Origin: Bradyrhizobium sp. RP6
GTDB lineage: Bacteria > Pseudomonadota > Alphaproteobacteria > Rhizobiales > Xanthobacteraceae
Direction of reading: 5' to 3'
Assembly (NCBI RefSeq): GCF_003837805.1
Contig: NZ_RQIT01000008.1
Location: 186,001-250,000 of the forward strand
DNA length: 64,000 nt
Shown: positions 8,317-17,152 of the stretch, in pieces
Layout: every line of letters starts with the position of its first letter
Numbering within the stretch: position 1 is the first letter of the stretch
The notes under the pieces: generated by a model
Database searches by the model: none
What the model was told of the DNA's origin: nothing
Seen by the model: only the letters and a program-made list of their open reading frames with translations
Translations under genes and position numbers: made by a program

Positions 8317-9699
8317 GTGGTCTACCGCCACCGCATCGACGCCACGACCTACACCTTCCCTGATCTGCGCGACCTGCTCGCCAAGGCGACACCGCCGCGC
8401 TCCGGCGACCGGCTGGCCGGAATTGCCGCTGCCAGTTCCGAGCAAATGATCGCGGCACGGATGGCGCTCGCCGATGTGCCGCTCGGCCAATTCCTCCAGG
8501 AAGCCGTCATTCCCTATGAGACCGACGAGGTCACCCGCCTCGTCATCGACAGCCATGACGCCAGGGCCTTTGCGCCCGTGGCATCGCTCACCGTCGGGGC
8601 CTTCCGCAACTGGTTGCTGTCCGATGCCGCAACGCCCGATGTCCTGCGCAAGCTGGCCGGCGGCATCACGCCGGAGATGGCGGCCGCGGTGTCAAAGCTG
8701 ATGCGCAACCAGGATCTGATCCTGGCGGCGCGGAAATGCGAGGTCACCACCGCCTTTCGCAACACCATCGGCCTGAAGGGGCGGATGAGCACGCGGCTCC
8801 AGCCCAACCATCCGTTCGACGATGCCAGGGGCATCACCGCCTCGATCCTCGACGGCATCCTGCTCGGGGCCGGCGATGCCTGCATCGGCATCAATCCGGC
8901 GAGCGATGATCCGGCCGTGATCGCCCAATTGCTGCGGCTGCTCGACGAGATCATCGCGCGGCTGCAGATCCCGACGCAAGGCTGCGTCCTGACCCATGTC
9001 ACGACGACGCTGTCACTGATCGGGCAGGGCGTGCCGGTCGACCTCGTCTTCCAGTCGGTCGCCGGCACCGAGGCGGCTAACCGCAGTTTCGGCATCGATC
9101 TCGCGCTCCTGAAAGAGGCCCAGCAGGCCGGGCTGTCGCTGCGGCGCGGCACGGTCGGCCGGAACGTGATGTATTTCGAGACGGGCCAGGGGTCGGCGCT
9201 GTCGGCGGGCGCCCATCACGGGGTGGACCAGCAGACCTGCGAGGCGCGCGCCTATGCGGTCGCCCGCGCTTTTGCCCCGCTGCTCGTCAACAGCGTGGTC
9301 GGCTTCATCGGTCCGGAATATCTCTATGACGGCAAGGAAATCATCCGGGCAGGGCTGGAGGATCATTTCTGCGGCAAGCTGCTCGGCCTGCCGCTCGGGG
9401 TCGACATCTGCTACACCAACCATGCCGAGGCGGACCAGGACGACATGGACAATCTCCTGACGCTGCTTGCCGCCGCCGGCGTCACCTTCATCATGGGCGT
9501 CCCGGGCGCCGACGACGTCATGCTGAACTACCAGTCGACGTCTTTTCACGACGCGCTCTATGTCCGCGACGTCTTCGGTTTGCGCCGCGCGCCGGAGTTC
9601 GACGACTGGCTGGCGCGCTCGGGAATGACAGGCGCCGATTTCCGTCTGGCCGGCGATGCAGGCCTGCTGCCCGATTTTGCCTCGCGGTTGATTGCGTGA
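8317..9699 (+). CDS. eutB: Ethanolamine ammonia-lyase large subunit EutB
   Basis: The protein has 460 residues, the usual length for EutB, which with EutC forms the adenosylcobalamin-dependent lyase that splits ethanolamine into acetaldehyde and ammonia. The strongly conserved C-terminal half is intact: MYFETGQGSALSAGAHHG, VDQQTCEARAYAVARAF, GFIGPEYLYDGKEIIRAG, GVDICYTNHAEADQDDMD and FIMGVPGADDVMLNYQ. A GTG at 8317 was chosen because GGAGAGG precedes it; the frame extends 13 codons further upstream to 8278 without support. No eut microcompartment genes are present, so this is the simple lyase form. The gene for its partner EutC is separated from it by hpnP. Confidence 0.93.
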   Translation: MVYRHRIDATTYTFPDLRDLLAKATPPRSGDRLAGIAAASSEQMIAARMALADVPLGQFLQEAVIPYETDEVTRLVIDSHDARAFAPVASLTVGAFRNWLLSDAATPDVLRKLAGGITPEMAAAVSKLMRNQDLILAARKCEVTTAFRNTIGLKGRMSTRLQPNHPFDDARGITASILDGILLGAGDACIGINPASDDPAVIAQLLRLLDEIIARLQIPTQGCVLTHVTTTLSLIGQGVPVDLVFQSVAGTEAANRSFGIDLALLKEAQQAGLSLRRGTVGRNVMYFETGQGSALSAGAHHGVDQQTCEARAYAVARAFAPLLVNSVVGFIGPEYLYDGKEIIRAGLEDHFCGKLLGLPLGVDICYTNHAEADQDDMDNLLTLLAAAGVTFIMGVPGADDVMLNYQSTSFHDALYVRDVFGLRRAPEFDDWLARSGMTGADFRLAGDAGLLPDFASRLIA

Positions 9700-9746
9700 G
9701 GGGCGGGCCAGCTCGCACCCCGATGAAACTATCGGCGCCTCCCGGA

Positions 9747-9765
9747 ATTGTGCTTCTGCCACAAT
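9747..9765. promoter_or_regulatory. Short inverted repeat upstream of hpnP
   Basis: ATTGTG and CACAAT form six-base arms around a seven-base centre, about 85 bases upstream of the hpnP start. The symmetry resembles LacI-family or CRP-type operators. No matching regulator is encoded in the window, so function is inference. Confidence 0.35.
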
Positions 9766-9849
9766 ATTGAGAAATTCCGGCGACAGCATTACCCTGGGTC
9801 TGGCTGGCAATTTCCGCACTATCGGTCGAGTGTGGCGGGGGGAGCTTTG

Positions 9850-11436
9850 ATGCGAGCTGAAAGTAACGGAACGTCCCGGCGGATTCTCTGCGTGTTTCCG
9901 CGCTACACCTCGTCCTTCGGTACGTTCGAGCATTCCTATCCATTGACCGACGGCGTCCGCGCCTTCATGCCGCCGCAGGGGCTGCTGCTGATCTCCGCCT
10001 ACCTTCCGAAAGAGTGGCAGGTCAAATTCGTCGACGAGAACCTTCGCCGTACGACGAAGGAGGAATTCGAATGGGCGGAAGCGGTCTTCGTCAGCGGCAT
10101 GCACATCCAGCGCCAGCAGATGAACGACATCTGCCGCCGCGCCCATGAATTCGATCTGCCGGTCGCGCTCGGCGGGCCCTCGGTCAGCGCCTGCCCGGAC
10201 TACTATCCGTCCTTCGACTATCTGCATGTCGGCGAACTCGGCGACGCCACCAACCAGCTGATCGAGATCCTGTCGCGCGACACCTCGCGTCCCAAGGCCC
10301 AGGTGGTGCTGACCACCAAGGACCGCGTGCCGATGACGGAGTTTCCGATTCCGGCCTACGAGCTCGCCGAGGTGAAGAAGTATTTCCTCGGCAGCATCCA
10401 GTACTCCAGCGGCTGTCCCTATCAGTGCGAGTTCTGCGACATCCCCGGACTCTACGGCCGCAATCCGCGCATCAAGTCGCCACAGCAGATCATCGCCGAG
10501 CTCGATCGCCTGCGCGAATGCGGCATGACTGACACGGTCTATTTCGTCGACGACAATTTCATCGGCAACCGCAAGGCGGCGCTGGACCTGTTGCCGCATC
10601 TGGTCGAATGGCAGAAGCGGACCGGTTACATGGTGCGGCTCGCCTGTGAGGCGACGCTCAACATCGCCAAGAGGCCCGAGATCCTCGAGAAGATGCGCGA
10701 GGCCTATTTCGTCACCATCTTCTGCGGCATCGAGACGCCCGATCCCGACGCGCTGAAGGCGATGCAGAAGGACCACAATATGATGGTCCCGATCCTGGAG
10801 GGCGTGCGCACGATCAATTCCTACGGCATGGAGGTCGTGTCCGGCATCATCATGGGACTCGATACCGACAAGCCGAACACCTCGGAAGCGCTACTCGCTT
10901 TCGTCGAGGAGTCCCGGATTCCGCTGCTCACCATCAATCTGCTCCAGGCGCTGCCGAAGACGCCGCTGTGGGACCGTCTGGATCGCGAGGGCCGCCTGGT
11001 CCATGACGACAGTCGCGATTCCAATGTCGACTTCCTGTTGCCTTATGACGAGGTCGTCGCATCCTGGAAGCATGCGATGGCGGTCGCCTACGCGCCCGAG
11101 AAGGTTTACGCGCGGTATCAGTATCAATGCGACAATGTTTACGCGCGCCGACTCAAGATGCCGACGCCGGACGAGATGAAGACCTGGCCGAACATCCGGC
11201 GCGGTCTCATCATGTTGCGCAACATCTTCTGGAAGGTCGGCGTGCTCGGAGACTACAGGCGCGTGTTCTGGAAGTTCGCCCTTGGACGCATCAAGCGCGG
11301 CGACATCGAAGGCCTGATCGGCTGCACGCTGATCGCGCACCATCTCATCACCTTTGCGCGCGCGGCTTCCAGCGGCAAGCAGAACGCCTCGAATTATTCG
11401 ATCCGCCTGCGCGAAGCCGCCGTTCCCGCCGAATGA
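9850..11436 (+). CDS. hpnP: Hopanoid C-2 methylase HpnP
   Basis: A 528-residue B12-binding radical-SAM protein. A Rossmann-like cobalamin domain occupies roughly residues 10-150 (ILCVFPRY, FMPPQGLLLISAYLP, VALGGPSVSACPDYY). The radical-SAM cluster motif CPYQCEFC has Cys189, Cys193 and Cys196. Length, the order of domains and the C-terminal part (WPNIRRGLIMLRNIFWKVG) fit HpnP, which methylates hopanoids at C-2 of the A ring. The ATG at 9850 follows a GGGGGGAG ribosome-binding site. The gene lies between eutB and eutC and ends 6 bases before eutC, so it is probably translated from the same transcript. In Rhodopseudomonas hpnP is reported to be under the general stress sigma factor EcfG; I could not find a convincing EcfG site here. 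Confidence 0.92.
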   Translation: MRAESNGTSRRILCVFPRYTSSFGTFEHSYPLTDGVRAFMPPQGLLLISAYLPKEWQVKFVDENLRRTTKEEFEWAEAVFVSGMHIQRQQMNDICRRAHEFDLPVALGGPSVSACPDYYPSFDYLHVGELGDATNQLIEILSRDTSRPKAQVVLTTKDRVPMTEFPIPAYELAEVKKYFLGSIQYSSGCPYQCEFCDIPGLYGRNPRIKSPQQIIAELDRLRECGMTDTVYFVDDNFIGNRKAALDLLPHLVEWQKRTGYMVRLACEATLNIAKRPEILEKMREAYFVTIFCGIETPDPDALKAMQKDHNMMVPILEGVRTINSYGMEVVSGIIMGLDTDKPNTSEALLAFVEESRIPLLTINLLQALPKTPLWDRLDREGRLVHDDSRDSNVDFLLPYDEVVASWKHAMAVAYAPEKVYARYQYQCDNVYARRLKMPTPDEMKTWPNIRRGLIMLRNIFWKVGVLGDYRRVFWKFALGRIKRGDIEGLIGCTLIAHHLITFARAASSGKQNASNYSIRLREAAVPAE

Positions 11437-11442
11437 TGCGAT

Positions 11443-12231
11443 ATGTCTGATCCGGCTCCGCCGCGCCGCCCGACCCTCGATTTGCGGGCGTTCACGCCCG
11501 CGCGCGTGGCGCTCGGGCGCAGCGGCGCGAGCATGCCGACGAGGGCGCTGCTTGATTTCACGCTGGACCATGCCCGCGCACGCGATGCCGTGCATGCCGC
11601 CTTCAATGTGCCGCGTCTGGTCGCCGATCTCGGCGCGCTTGGGCTTGCCGTGACCGAGGTGAGGAGCCAGGCGGTCGATCGCAGCGACTATCTGCGGCGG
11701 CCGGACCTCGGACGACAGCTTGACCCCGGCTCGGCGCAGCTTCTGGCACGAAGCGCCTCGGCGCCGTGCCAGCTCGCGCTTGTGATCGGAGGCGGCCTGT
11801 CCGCGGCGGCGGTTCACGCCCATGCGACGATCCTGGTGACGCGCCTGTTGCCATTGCTTGCGCAAGGGGATGACGTCGCGATCGGCCATGTCGTTGTCGC
11901 ATCGGGCGCGCGAGTCGCGCTCGGCGACGAGATTGGCGCCATTCTCGGTGCGCGCATGGTCGTGATGCTGATCGGCGAACGGCCCGGCCTGTCCGCGCCC
12001 GACAGTCTCGGCGCCTATCTGACCTTCGACCCGAAGCCCGGCCGTACCGATGCCGAACGCAATTGCGTCTCGAACATCCATCATGCCGGGTTGAGCCATG
12101 ACGAGGCCGCCTTCAAGATCGCCTGGCTCGTCCGTGAGGGCCTCGCCCGGGGGACCACCGGCGTGGCTCTGAAGGACGAGAGCGCGGACCGGGCGCCGCA
12201 TCGAATTGGCACAGCCTCGCCGGGATGCTAG
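11443..12231 (+). CDS. eutC: Ethanolamine ammonia-lyase small subunit EutC
   Basis: This 262-residue protein has the EutC pattern: LRAFTPARVALGRSGASMPTRALLDFTLDHARARDAVH near the N-terminus, VIGGGLSAAAVHAH in the middle, and LIGERPGLSAPDSLGAYLTFDPKPGRTDAERNCVSNIH in the cobalamin-binding region. It forms the active lyase with EutB. It follows hpnP by six bases. The frame continues to 12231 with a low-complexity tail (DESADRAPHRIGTASPGC) that is probably unstructured. By family knowledge the enzyme is cytoplasmic. Confidence 0.92.
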   Translation: MSDPAPPRRPTLDLRAFTPARVALGRSGASMPTRALLDFTLDHARARDAVHAAFNVPRLVADLGALGLAVTEVRSQAVDRSDYLRRPDLGRQLDPGSAQLLARSASAPCQLALVIGGGLSAAAVHAHATILVTRLLPLLAQGDDVAIGHVVVASGARVALGDEIGAILGARMVVMLIGERPGLSAPDSLGAYLTFDPKPGRTDAERNCVSNIHHAGLSHDEAAFKIAWLVREGLARGTTGVALKDESADRAPHRIGTASPGC

Positions 12232-12434
12232 GCGGTCGGGACCGGATCGCCGCTTCTTGATCGATTCGGCCAGGCTTCGCCTGCTTGCGAGAAGACCTGT
12301 TGACCTGCTAAACCCCTCGCGGCGATTTTCCGCGCATTTTCAAAGGGCAAGCCTCCCATTTGTATGGCGTTCTCAAGCCGTTCGCGGGGCGCAATAAGCT
12401 CTCAAGACCGAGCCGATTAGGAACTGGACAAGGC

Positions 12435-14801
12435 ATGCTCGAAAAGCACAGCGAGAATGAGGTTCATGTCGACAAGGTCGAGCAGGGACCTGCGTCCTCG
12501 ATCGCCTTCGGGCTGGAGCGCCTCGGGCTGATCGCCGTCCGGGCCCCGATCGTCTCCTGCATCGTCCTGCTCGCCCTGATCGTCGGCGCCGTGTTCGGCA
12601 TCCACAGGATCAAGATCGACGATTCGCTGTCGCAGCTGTTCCGCTCCGACACCCGCGAATTCCGCCAGTACGAAGAGGTGACGAAGAAGTTCCCGGCCGA
12701 GGAGTTCGACGTCCTCGTCGTGGTCGAGGGCAAGACCCTGCTGGCACGGAACAACCTGGAGAAGCTGCGCGATTTCGTCACCGACCTGCAGCTGGTCGAT
12801 GGCACGCGCGGACTGGTCTCGCTGTTCTCGGCACGTCAGGCGCCGGCCCCGGGCAAGCTGCCGGCGGCGCTGTTCCCGGCCGAGTTGCCGGAGGGCGACG
12901 CGTACGACAAGTTCATCGAGACCGTCAAAAACAACGAGATCATCCGCGGCAAGCTGCTGTCGGAAGACGGCACGCTGGCGCTCATCGTGCTGTCGCTTGA
13001 TCCCGAAGTGGTCGCCTCCAACAAGCTGACCAAGACCGTCGCCGACATCCGCGCGCTGATGAAGGAGGACCTCGGCGACACCGGGCTCAACGTGCAGCTC
13101 TCCGGCGTGCCGGTGATGCAACTCGAGATCCGTAACGCGGTCGAGCGCGACGGGCTGACCTACAACATCCTCGGCATTCTCGCGGGCTGCATCATCGCCA
13201 TCATCTTCTTCCGCAAGATCTCGTTCATGATCGCCGCGGCGTTTCCGCCGATGATCGCGATCCTGCTGGCGCTCGGCGCGCTCGGCTGGGCCAATTTCAA
13301 CCTCAACATGTTCCTGAACGTGATGACGCCACTCATCATGGTCATCAGCTTCTCGGACTCGATGCAGCTCACCTTCGCCGCGCGCGACCGGCTGATTGCA
13401 GGACAGGACAAGTTCACCGCGTTCAAGAACGCGGTGCTGGTGGTGGGACCCGCCTGCGTGCTGACGCATGGCACGGCCGGCATTTCCTTCATCGCGCTGC
13501 AATTTTCCGACTCCGACCTGATCCGCAAGTTCGGTGAGGCAGGTCTCGCCGCCACTATCATCGCGCTGGTCGCGGTGCTGTCGCTGGTGCCGGTATTCGG
13601 CGTGCTGTTCGTGCGCAACGAGAAGGTCTTTGCGGTCAAGTTCCAGGGCGCCGATGCAGGCGTCCAGGCGCTGCGCAATTTCTGCTACTGGATCGCGGTG
13701 CGCATGGTGGGCCGTCCCGGCTTGTTCAGCCTGATCGCGGTGCTGTTCGTCGGCGGCCTCGGCGTCATCTATGCCAATCTGGAGCCGCGCTACCGGCTCG
13801 CCGACCAGGTGCCGGATAAGCGTCAGGCGGTCGCCGCCAGCGACCGGCTCGATGCCAAGCTGACCGGCGCCAACCCGGTCAACGTGCTGATCCAGTTCCC
13901 CAAGGGCGAATCGCTCTATTCGCCGGAGACGCTCCAGACCATCGCCGACGTGCATGCGACCGTGGAGAAGACGGCCGGTGTCGGCAACGTCTGGTCGCTG
14001 GAGACGCTGCGCCGCTGGCTGGCCGAAAAGGCGGGCAGCGCCGACGTCGCGACGTTGAAGGAATATGTCAACGTCATCCCCGAGCACCTGGTGCGGCGGT
14101 TCATCGATGCCGAGCAGGACGCCGTCGTGGTCGCCGGCCGCGTACCGGACAAGGATTCCAGCCAGCTCCTGCCGATCGTCGACAAGCTCGACCACGAGCT
14201 CGACGCCGTCCGCAAGAAGCATCCCGGCTACGAGATCGCGGTCACGGGTCTTGCCGCCATCGCTGCGCGCAACTCGGCCAGCATGATCGAGAAGCTGAAC
14301 CACGGCCTCACCATCGAATTCGCGCTGGTCGCGATCTTCATCGGCCTCGCCTTCCGCTCCTGGGTGGTGATGCTCGCCTGCATCCTGCCGGGTATCTTCC
14401 CGGTGGTGATGTCGGGAACGGTTCTGTGGGCGATGGGCGAGGGCCTGCAATTCGCCAGCGTCGTCGCGCTCACCGTCTCGTTCGGCCTGGGCTTGAGCGC
14501 GACCATCCACTTCCTCAACCGCTTGAGGCTCGAGAGCAAGCCGGGCGTCGGCTCGGCGCTCGCGGTGGAGCGGGCCACCGTGCTGGTCGGCCCGGCGCTG
14601 ATCCTGACCACGGTGGTGCTGGCCTGCGGCCTCGTCGTCACCGTGTTCTCGGACCTGCCGTCGCTGCGGCTGTTCGGCTGGCTCAGCGCCTTCTCGATGG
14701 TCATGGCCCTCGTCGCCGACCTCTTCATCCTGCGGCCGACGGCGATGTGGCTGATCAATCTGCATGGCAAGCTGCAGGGCACCGACAAGCCGGCGATCTG
14801 A
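12435..14801 (+). CDS. MMPL/RND-family exporter in the hopanoid region
   Basis: A 788-residue polytopic protein of the RND superfamily (MMPL/HpnN-like), smaller than drug-efflux RND pumps. The first membrane helix is near residues 33-55. A large periplasmic domain follows (IDDSLSQLFRSDTREFRQYEEVTKKFP), then five helices including SFSDSMQLTFAARD, whose Asp occupies the place of the proton-relay residues. The second half repeats this plan. It has the same general build as the HpnN protein encoded at 24668 but is clearly a different gene. The ATG at 12435 was preferred; an earlier in-frame ATG at 12360 would add 25 polar residues. Cargo is unknown; lipid or hopanoid transport is inferred from location. 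Confidence 0.82.
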   Translation: MLEKHSENEVHVDKVEQGPASSIAFGLERLGLIAVRAPIVSCIVLLALIVGAVFGIHRIKIDDSLSQLFRSDTREFRQYEEVTKKFPAEEFDVLVVVEGKTLLARNNLEKLRDFVTDLQLVDGTRGLVSLFSARQAPAPGKLPAALFPAELPEGDAYDKFIETVKNNEIIRGKLLSEDGTLALIVLSLDPEVVASNKLTKTVADIRALMKEDLGDTGLNVQLSGVPVMQLEIRNAVERDGLTYNILGILAGCIIAIIFFRKISFMIAAAFPPMIAILLALGALGWANFNLNMFLNVMTPLIMVISFSDSMQLTFAARDRLIAGQDKFTAFKNAVLVVGPACVLTHGTAGISFIALQFSDSDLIRKFGEAGLAATIIALVAVLSLVPVFGVLFVRNEKVFAVKFQGADAGVQALRNFCYWIAVRMVGRPGLFSLIAVLFVGGLGVIYANLEPRYRLADQVPDKRQAVAASDRLDAKLTGANPVNVLIQFPKGESLYSPETLQTIADVHATVEKTAGVGNVWSLETLRRWLAEKAGSADVATLKEYVNVIPEHLVRRFIDAEQDAVVVAGRVPDKDSSQLLPIVDKLDHELDAVRKKHPGYEIAVTGLAAIAARNSASMIEKLNHGLTIEFALVAIFIGLAFRSWVVMLACILPGIFPVVMSGTVLWAMGEGLQFASVVALTVSFGLGLSATIHFLNRLRLESKPGVGSALAVERATVLVGPALILTTVVLACGLVVTVFSDLPSLRLFGWLSAFSMVMALVADLFILRPTAMWLINLHGKLQGTDKPAI

Positions 14802-14826
14802 GCGGCTTCATCTGATCCAGGTCAAC

Positions 14827-14858
14827 AAAAAGCCCCCGGCTCGCGAGAGCCGGAGGCT
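14827..14858 (-). terminator. Rho-independent terminator for the leftward secreted-protein gene
   Basis: A 12-base stem with one mismatch (AGCCCCCGGCTC, loop GCGA, GAGCCGGAGGCT) is followed, on the minus strand, by a run of T residues. It lies 26 bases beyond the end of the leftward gene at 14884. It may also stop rightward transcripts from the exporter gene. Confidence 0.75.
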
Positions 14859-14883
14859 GTATCCTTTCGCAGCGGAAAGGGCG

Positions 14884-15381
14884 TCAGCCCTTCGTCATCG
14901 TGATGTTGACGCCGCGGATCTCGCCCTTGGAGCTGATCTGCACCGTCTGCTTGCTGCCGTTGGTGCGCAGCGAGAGGTTGGCGGCAAAGCCGTTGGCCTC
15001 GACGAACACGTCGATCTGGCCGCCGCCGGCGGTGCCCTGCAGATTGCCGAAGATGTTGCGGCTGGACTCGCTCCAATTGCCGGAGATGCGCTCGCCCTGG
15101 CTCGTCACGTCGCTGGTGAGGTTGAACTTGTAGCTGTCGGACGCGCAGTGCAGCGCCTGCTTCAGGTTGAGGCCGCTGCCGCCGACCTTGTAGTCCGCCT
15201 TGCAGCGAATGCGCTCGGTGGAGCCGTCGGACAACGACACCGTGCCGGTGCCGGTCCATGCGCCATCGAAACCGGCAAACGGTCCGGACGACTGAGCATG
15301 GCTCGCCGAAACGGAGAAGAGCAGCGCCGCACCGATGCCGGCCGCCTTGATTGCCAGTCCAGTTCGCCCAATGAATTTCAT
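14884..15381 (-). CDS. Secreted protein of unknown function
   Basis: A 165-residue exported protein. The ATG at 15381 opens a signal peptide (MKFIGRTGLAIKAAGIGAALLFSVSASHAQ). The mature domain begins GPFAGFDGAWTGTGTVSLSDG and contains two cysteines (RIRCKADYKV and LHCASDSYKF), then LTSDVTSQGERISGNWSE and GEIRGVNITMTKG. It looks like a small beta-barrel, lipocalin-like exported domain seen in many Bradyrhizobium proteins, but no function is known to me. The frame continues upstream to 15549 without a credible start. A strong terminator follows it. Confidence 0.75.
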   Translation of the reverse strand: MKFIGRTGLAIKAAGIGAALLFSVSASHAQSSGPFAGFDGAWTGTGTVSLSDGSTERIRCKADYKVGGSGLNLKQALHCASDSYKFNLTSDVTSQGERISGNWSESSRNIFGNLQGTAGGGQIDVFVEANGFAANLSLRTNGSKQTVQISSKGEIRGVNITMTKG

Positions 15382-15839
15382 CGCAATTATCCCGTTTTGG
15401 AACGACGCTCGCTTACGATCGAGAACGTCTCGCCACATCGAAAGTTTAGTGCTTCGAGCCAGTGTCAGGTTCAAAGCCTGGCCACCAGAGATGGCGGCTC
15501 GCGAGGTCCAGCGCCAGCCTTGATCCGACGATTTGCCTTGTTTCGGCATCTTTCTGGCAGGAAAGGCATGGCGGACAGATGCAGCGCTGCAACAGGTGTG
15601 CAGTAAAACGCAGATTCCCTGAATTATGACGTAGTATCAACCCCTTACATCTGCGAATGAAGGCGCGGGGAAGGCCGGATTCGGCGGCCGCGGTGCCAAT
15701 TTGGCCGCATTTGCCGGTGCTTGTGCCTTCTCTGGGCCGCCGCTCCTGCGGCGACTTGCCATCAGAACAATCCGCTCCGGTCGTCCGCCCTGTGCAGTCC
15801 GGGTCCGGTGCGATTCTGCCGTCAGAATGAAGGAATACA
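15382..15839. other. Divergent intergenic region
   Basis: This region lies between two small secreted-protein genes transcribed in opposite directions and must carry both promoters. A less GC-rich patch at about 15610-15650 (ATTATGACGTAGTATC) is the likeliest promoter area for the rightward gene, but no -35/-10 pair is clear. The open frames on the minus strand (15446-15865 and 15637-15840) are arginine-rich and were not accepted as genes. Confidence 0.45.
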
Positions 15840-16073
15840 ATGCGTAATCTTCTCGTCGCTCTCACCCTGCTGTCGGCATCCCTTTCGACCGCGGCGTTCG
15901 CTCAGCAAGGGCGTGGCACGGATGCCGAGCAGAAGGCCTGCACGCGCGACGTGCAGAAGTTCTGCCGTCCGGTCATCGATCAGGGCGATTTCACCATCCT
16001 CGCCTGCCTCAAGGAGAACCGGGCCAAGATCTCGCAGGCCTGCGACCAGGTGCTGAAGAACCACAACCAGTAA
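15840..16073 (+). CDS. Small cysteine-rich-repeat secreted protein
   Basis: A 77-residue protein: a Sec signal peptide of about 22 residues (ending AAFAQ) and one domain carrying four cysteines in the pattern ACTRDVQKFCRPV...FTILACLKENRAKISQACDQVL. This is the single-repeat form of the Golgi/FGFR-type cysteine-rich repeat (PF00839), which occurs as small periplasmic proteins in alphaproteobacteria. The bacterial function is unknown. GAAGGA lies just upstream of the ATG. A terminator follows at 16096. Confidence 0.82.
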   Translation: MRNLLVALTLLSASLSTAAFAQQGRGTDAEQKACTRDVQKFCRPVIDQGDFTILACLKENRAKISQACDQVLKNHNQ

Positions 16074-16095
16074 GAGCTCTTGGCCACTGGCCGAC

Positions 16096-16120
16096 AAAGG
16101 CGGCCCAGGCGCCGCCTTTT
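16096..16120 (+). terminator. Rho-independent terminator after the cysteine-rich protein gene
   Basis: The stem GGCGGC/GCCGCC is bordered by AAA on the left and TTTT on the right, 23 bases after the stop codon. The A run on the left could let it work in both directions. Confidence 0.75.
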
Positions 16121-16158
16121 CGGGCTGATCGGCAAAGGGCAGCCATCGAGCGACAGGA

Positions 16159-16187
16159 TTGGTTTTGCGGCATTATTCCCCTATATG
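16159..16187 (+). promoter_or_regulatory. Candidate sigma-70 promoter of the hopanoid operon
   Basis: TTGGTT at 16159-16164 and TATATG at 16182-16187 are separated by exactly 17 bases, just before the first hpnC start codons and after the preceding terminator. The match to consensus is moderate (three and four of six). The position, not the score, is the main support. Confidence 0.4.
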
Positions 16188-16267
16188 GGGGCCGCGGCCG
16201 GATCGCCGGCATGAGCCCGCGCGAGCGAAAAAGCCTTCCTGTCCAAACGATTGTAAACCAGCCCTCG

Positions 16268-17152
16268 ATGACCTCTGCGAGCGAATTGCGATCCGGCAAG
16301 GGTGACCGCGACGAGAATTTTCCCGTCGCGTCCTGGATCATTCATCCGCGCCATCGCGCCCTGATCCTGGCCTACTACAACTTCGTCCGCACCGCCGACG
16401 ACATTGCCGACCATGCGACGCTGCCGCCCGATGAGAAGCTTGCTTATCTCGATCTGCTCGAGGCGGAACTGCTCGGCAAGGGCGACACCCAGGCCGAAGC
16501 CGTCACCCTGCGCCGCGCGCTGGCCGAGCGCGGCATGGCGCCGCGACATGCGCTCGACGTGCTCATCGCCTTCCGCATGGACGTGACCAAGCTGCGCTAT
16601 GAGAATTGGGACGAGGTCATCCACTATTGCCGTTATTCGGCGATGCCCGTCGGGCGCTTCATGCTCGACGTCCACGGCGAGAGCACCTCGACCTGGGCCG
16701 CATCGGACGCGCTCTGCGCGGCGCTCCAGATCAACAATCACCTGCAGGATTGCGGCAAGGATTTCCGCGAGCTCAACCGCGTCTATCTGCCGCGCGATGC
16801 GCTGGCAGCACACGGCGCCTCCGTCGAGCAGCTCGGGCTTGCGCAGTCACCGCCGGCGATGCTGGCCTGCCTTCAGGCGCTTGCCGCGCGCAATGAAGCG
16901 CTCCTCAGGCAGAGCAAGTCGCTGAGCGCGGAGGTGAGGGATTTTCGCCTCGGCGTCGACATTTCGGTGATCCAGGCCTATGCCGGCCGCATCGTGCGCC
17001 TCTTGAAGGTGCGCGATCCCCTGCGCGAGCGCGTGCATCTGAACAAGTTCGAGCTGCTCGCCTTCAGCCTCGCCGGGATGATCGGCGAAGTCGGCCGCCG
17101 CGCGATCGGACGCAAGGCCATTTCCAGACCGGGGACTGCACATGACGCTTGA
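16268..17152 (+). CDS. hpnC: Hydroxysqualene synthase HpnC
   Basis: A 294-residue member of the squalene/phytoene synthase fold. The first aspartate-rich motif is VRTADDIADH and the second is NNHLQDCGKDF, with YLP following. By family knowledge HpnC converts presqualene diphosphate, made by HpnD, to hydroxysqualene. I chose the ATG at 16268 because MTSASELRSGKG...DENFPVASW looks like the conserved start; an ATG at 16211 would give a 313-residue form and cannot be excluded. It is the first gene of an overlapping operon: hpnD starts 11 bases before its stop. The enzyme acts on membrane lipids from the cytoplasm. Confidence 0.9.
   Translation: MTSASELRSGKGDRDENFPVASWIIHPRHRALILAYYNFVRTADDIADHATLPPDEKLAYLDLLEAELLGKGDTQAEAVTLRRALAERGMAPRHALDVLIAFRMDVTKLRYENWDEVIHYCRYSAMPVGRFMLDVHGESTSTWAASDALCAALQINNHLQDCGKDFRELNRVYLPRDALAAHGASVEQLGLAQSPPAMLACLQALAARNEALLRQSKSLSAEVRDFRLGVDISVIQAYAGRIVRLLKVRDPLRERVHLNKFELLAFSLAGMIGEVGRRAIGRKAISRPGTAHDA

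Noticed and set aside
9013..10776. A 587-residue minus-strand open frame across eutB and hpnP
   Set aside because: It spans two strongly conserved plus-strand genes and has shadow composition. Long antisense frames are expected at this GC content.
12417..14765. A 782-residue minus-strand open frame opposite the MMPL exporter
   Set aside because: Rich in Gln, Asp, His and Arg without any domain, exactly mirroring a clear membrane protein on the other strand.
14812..14825. CTGATCCAGGTCAA, a near match to a FixK box
   Set aside because: One conserved base is wrong and the site lies between convergent gene ends, not in a promoter.
15446..15865. Minus-strand frames in the gap upstream of the cysteine-rich protein
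   Set aside because: They cross the start of a well-supported plus-strand gene and show no domain or initiation site.
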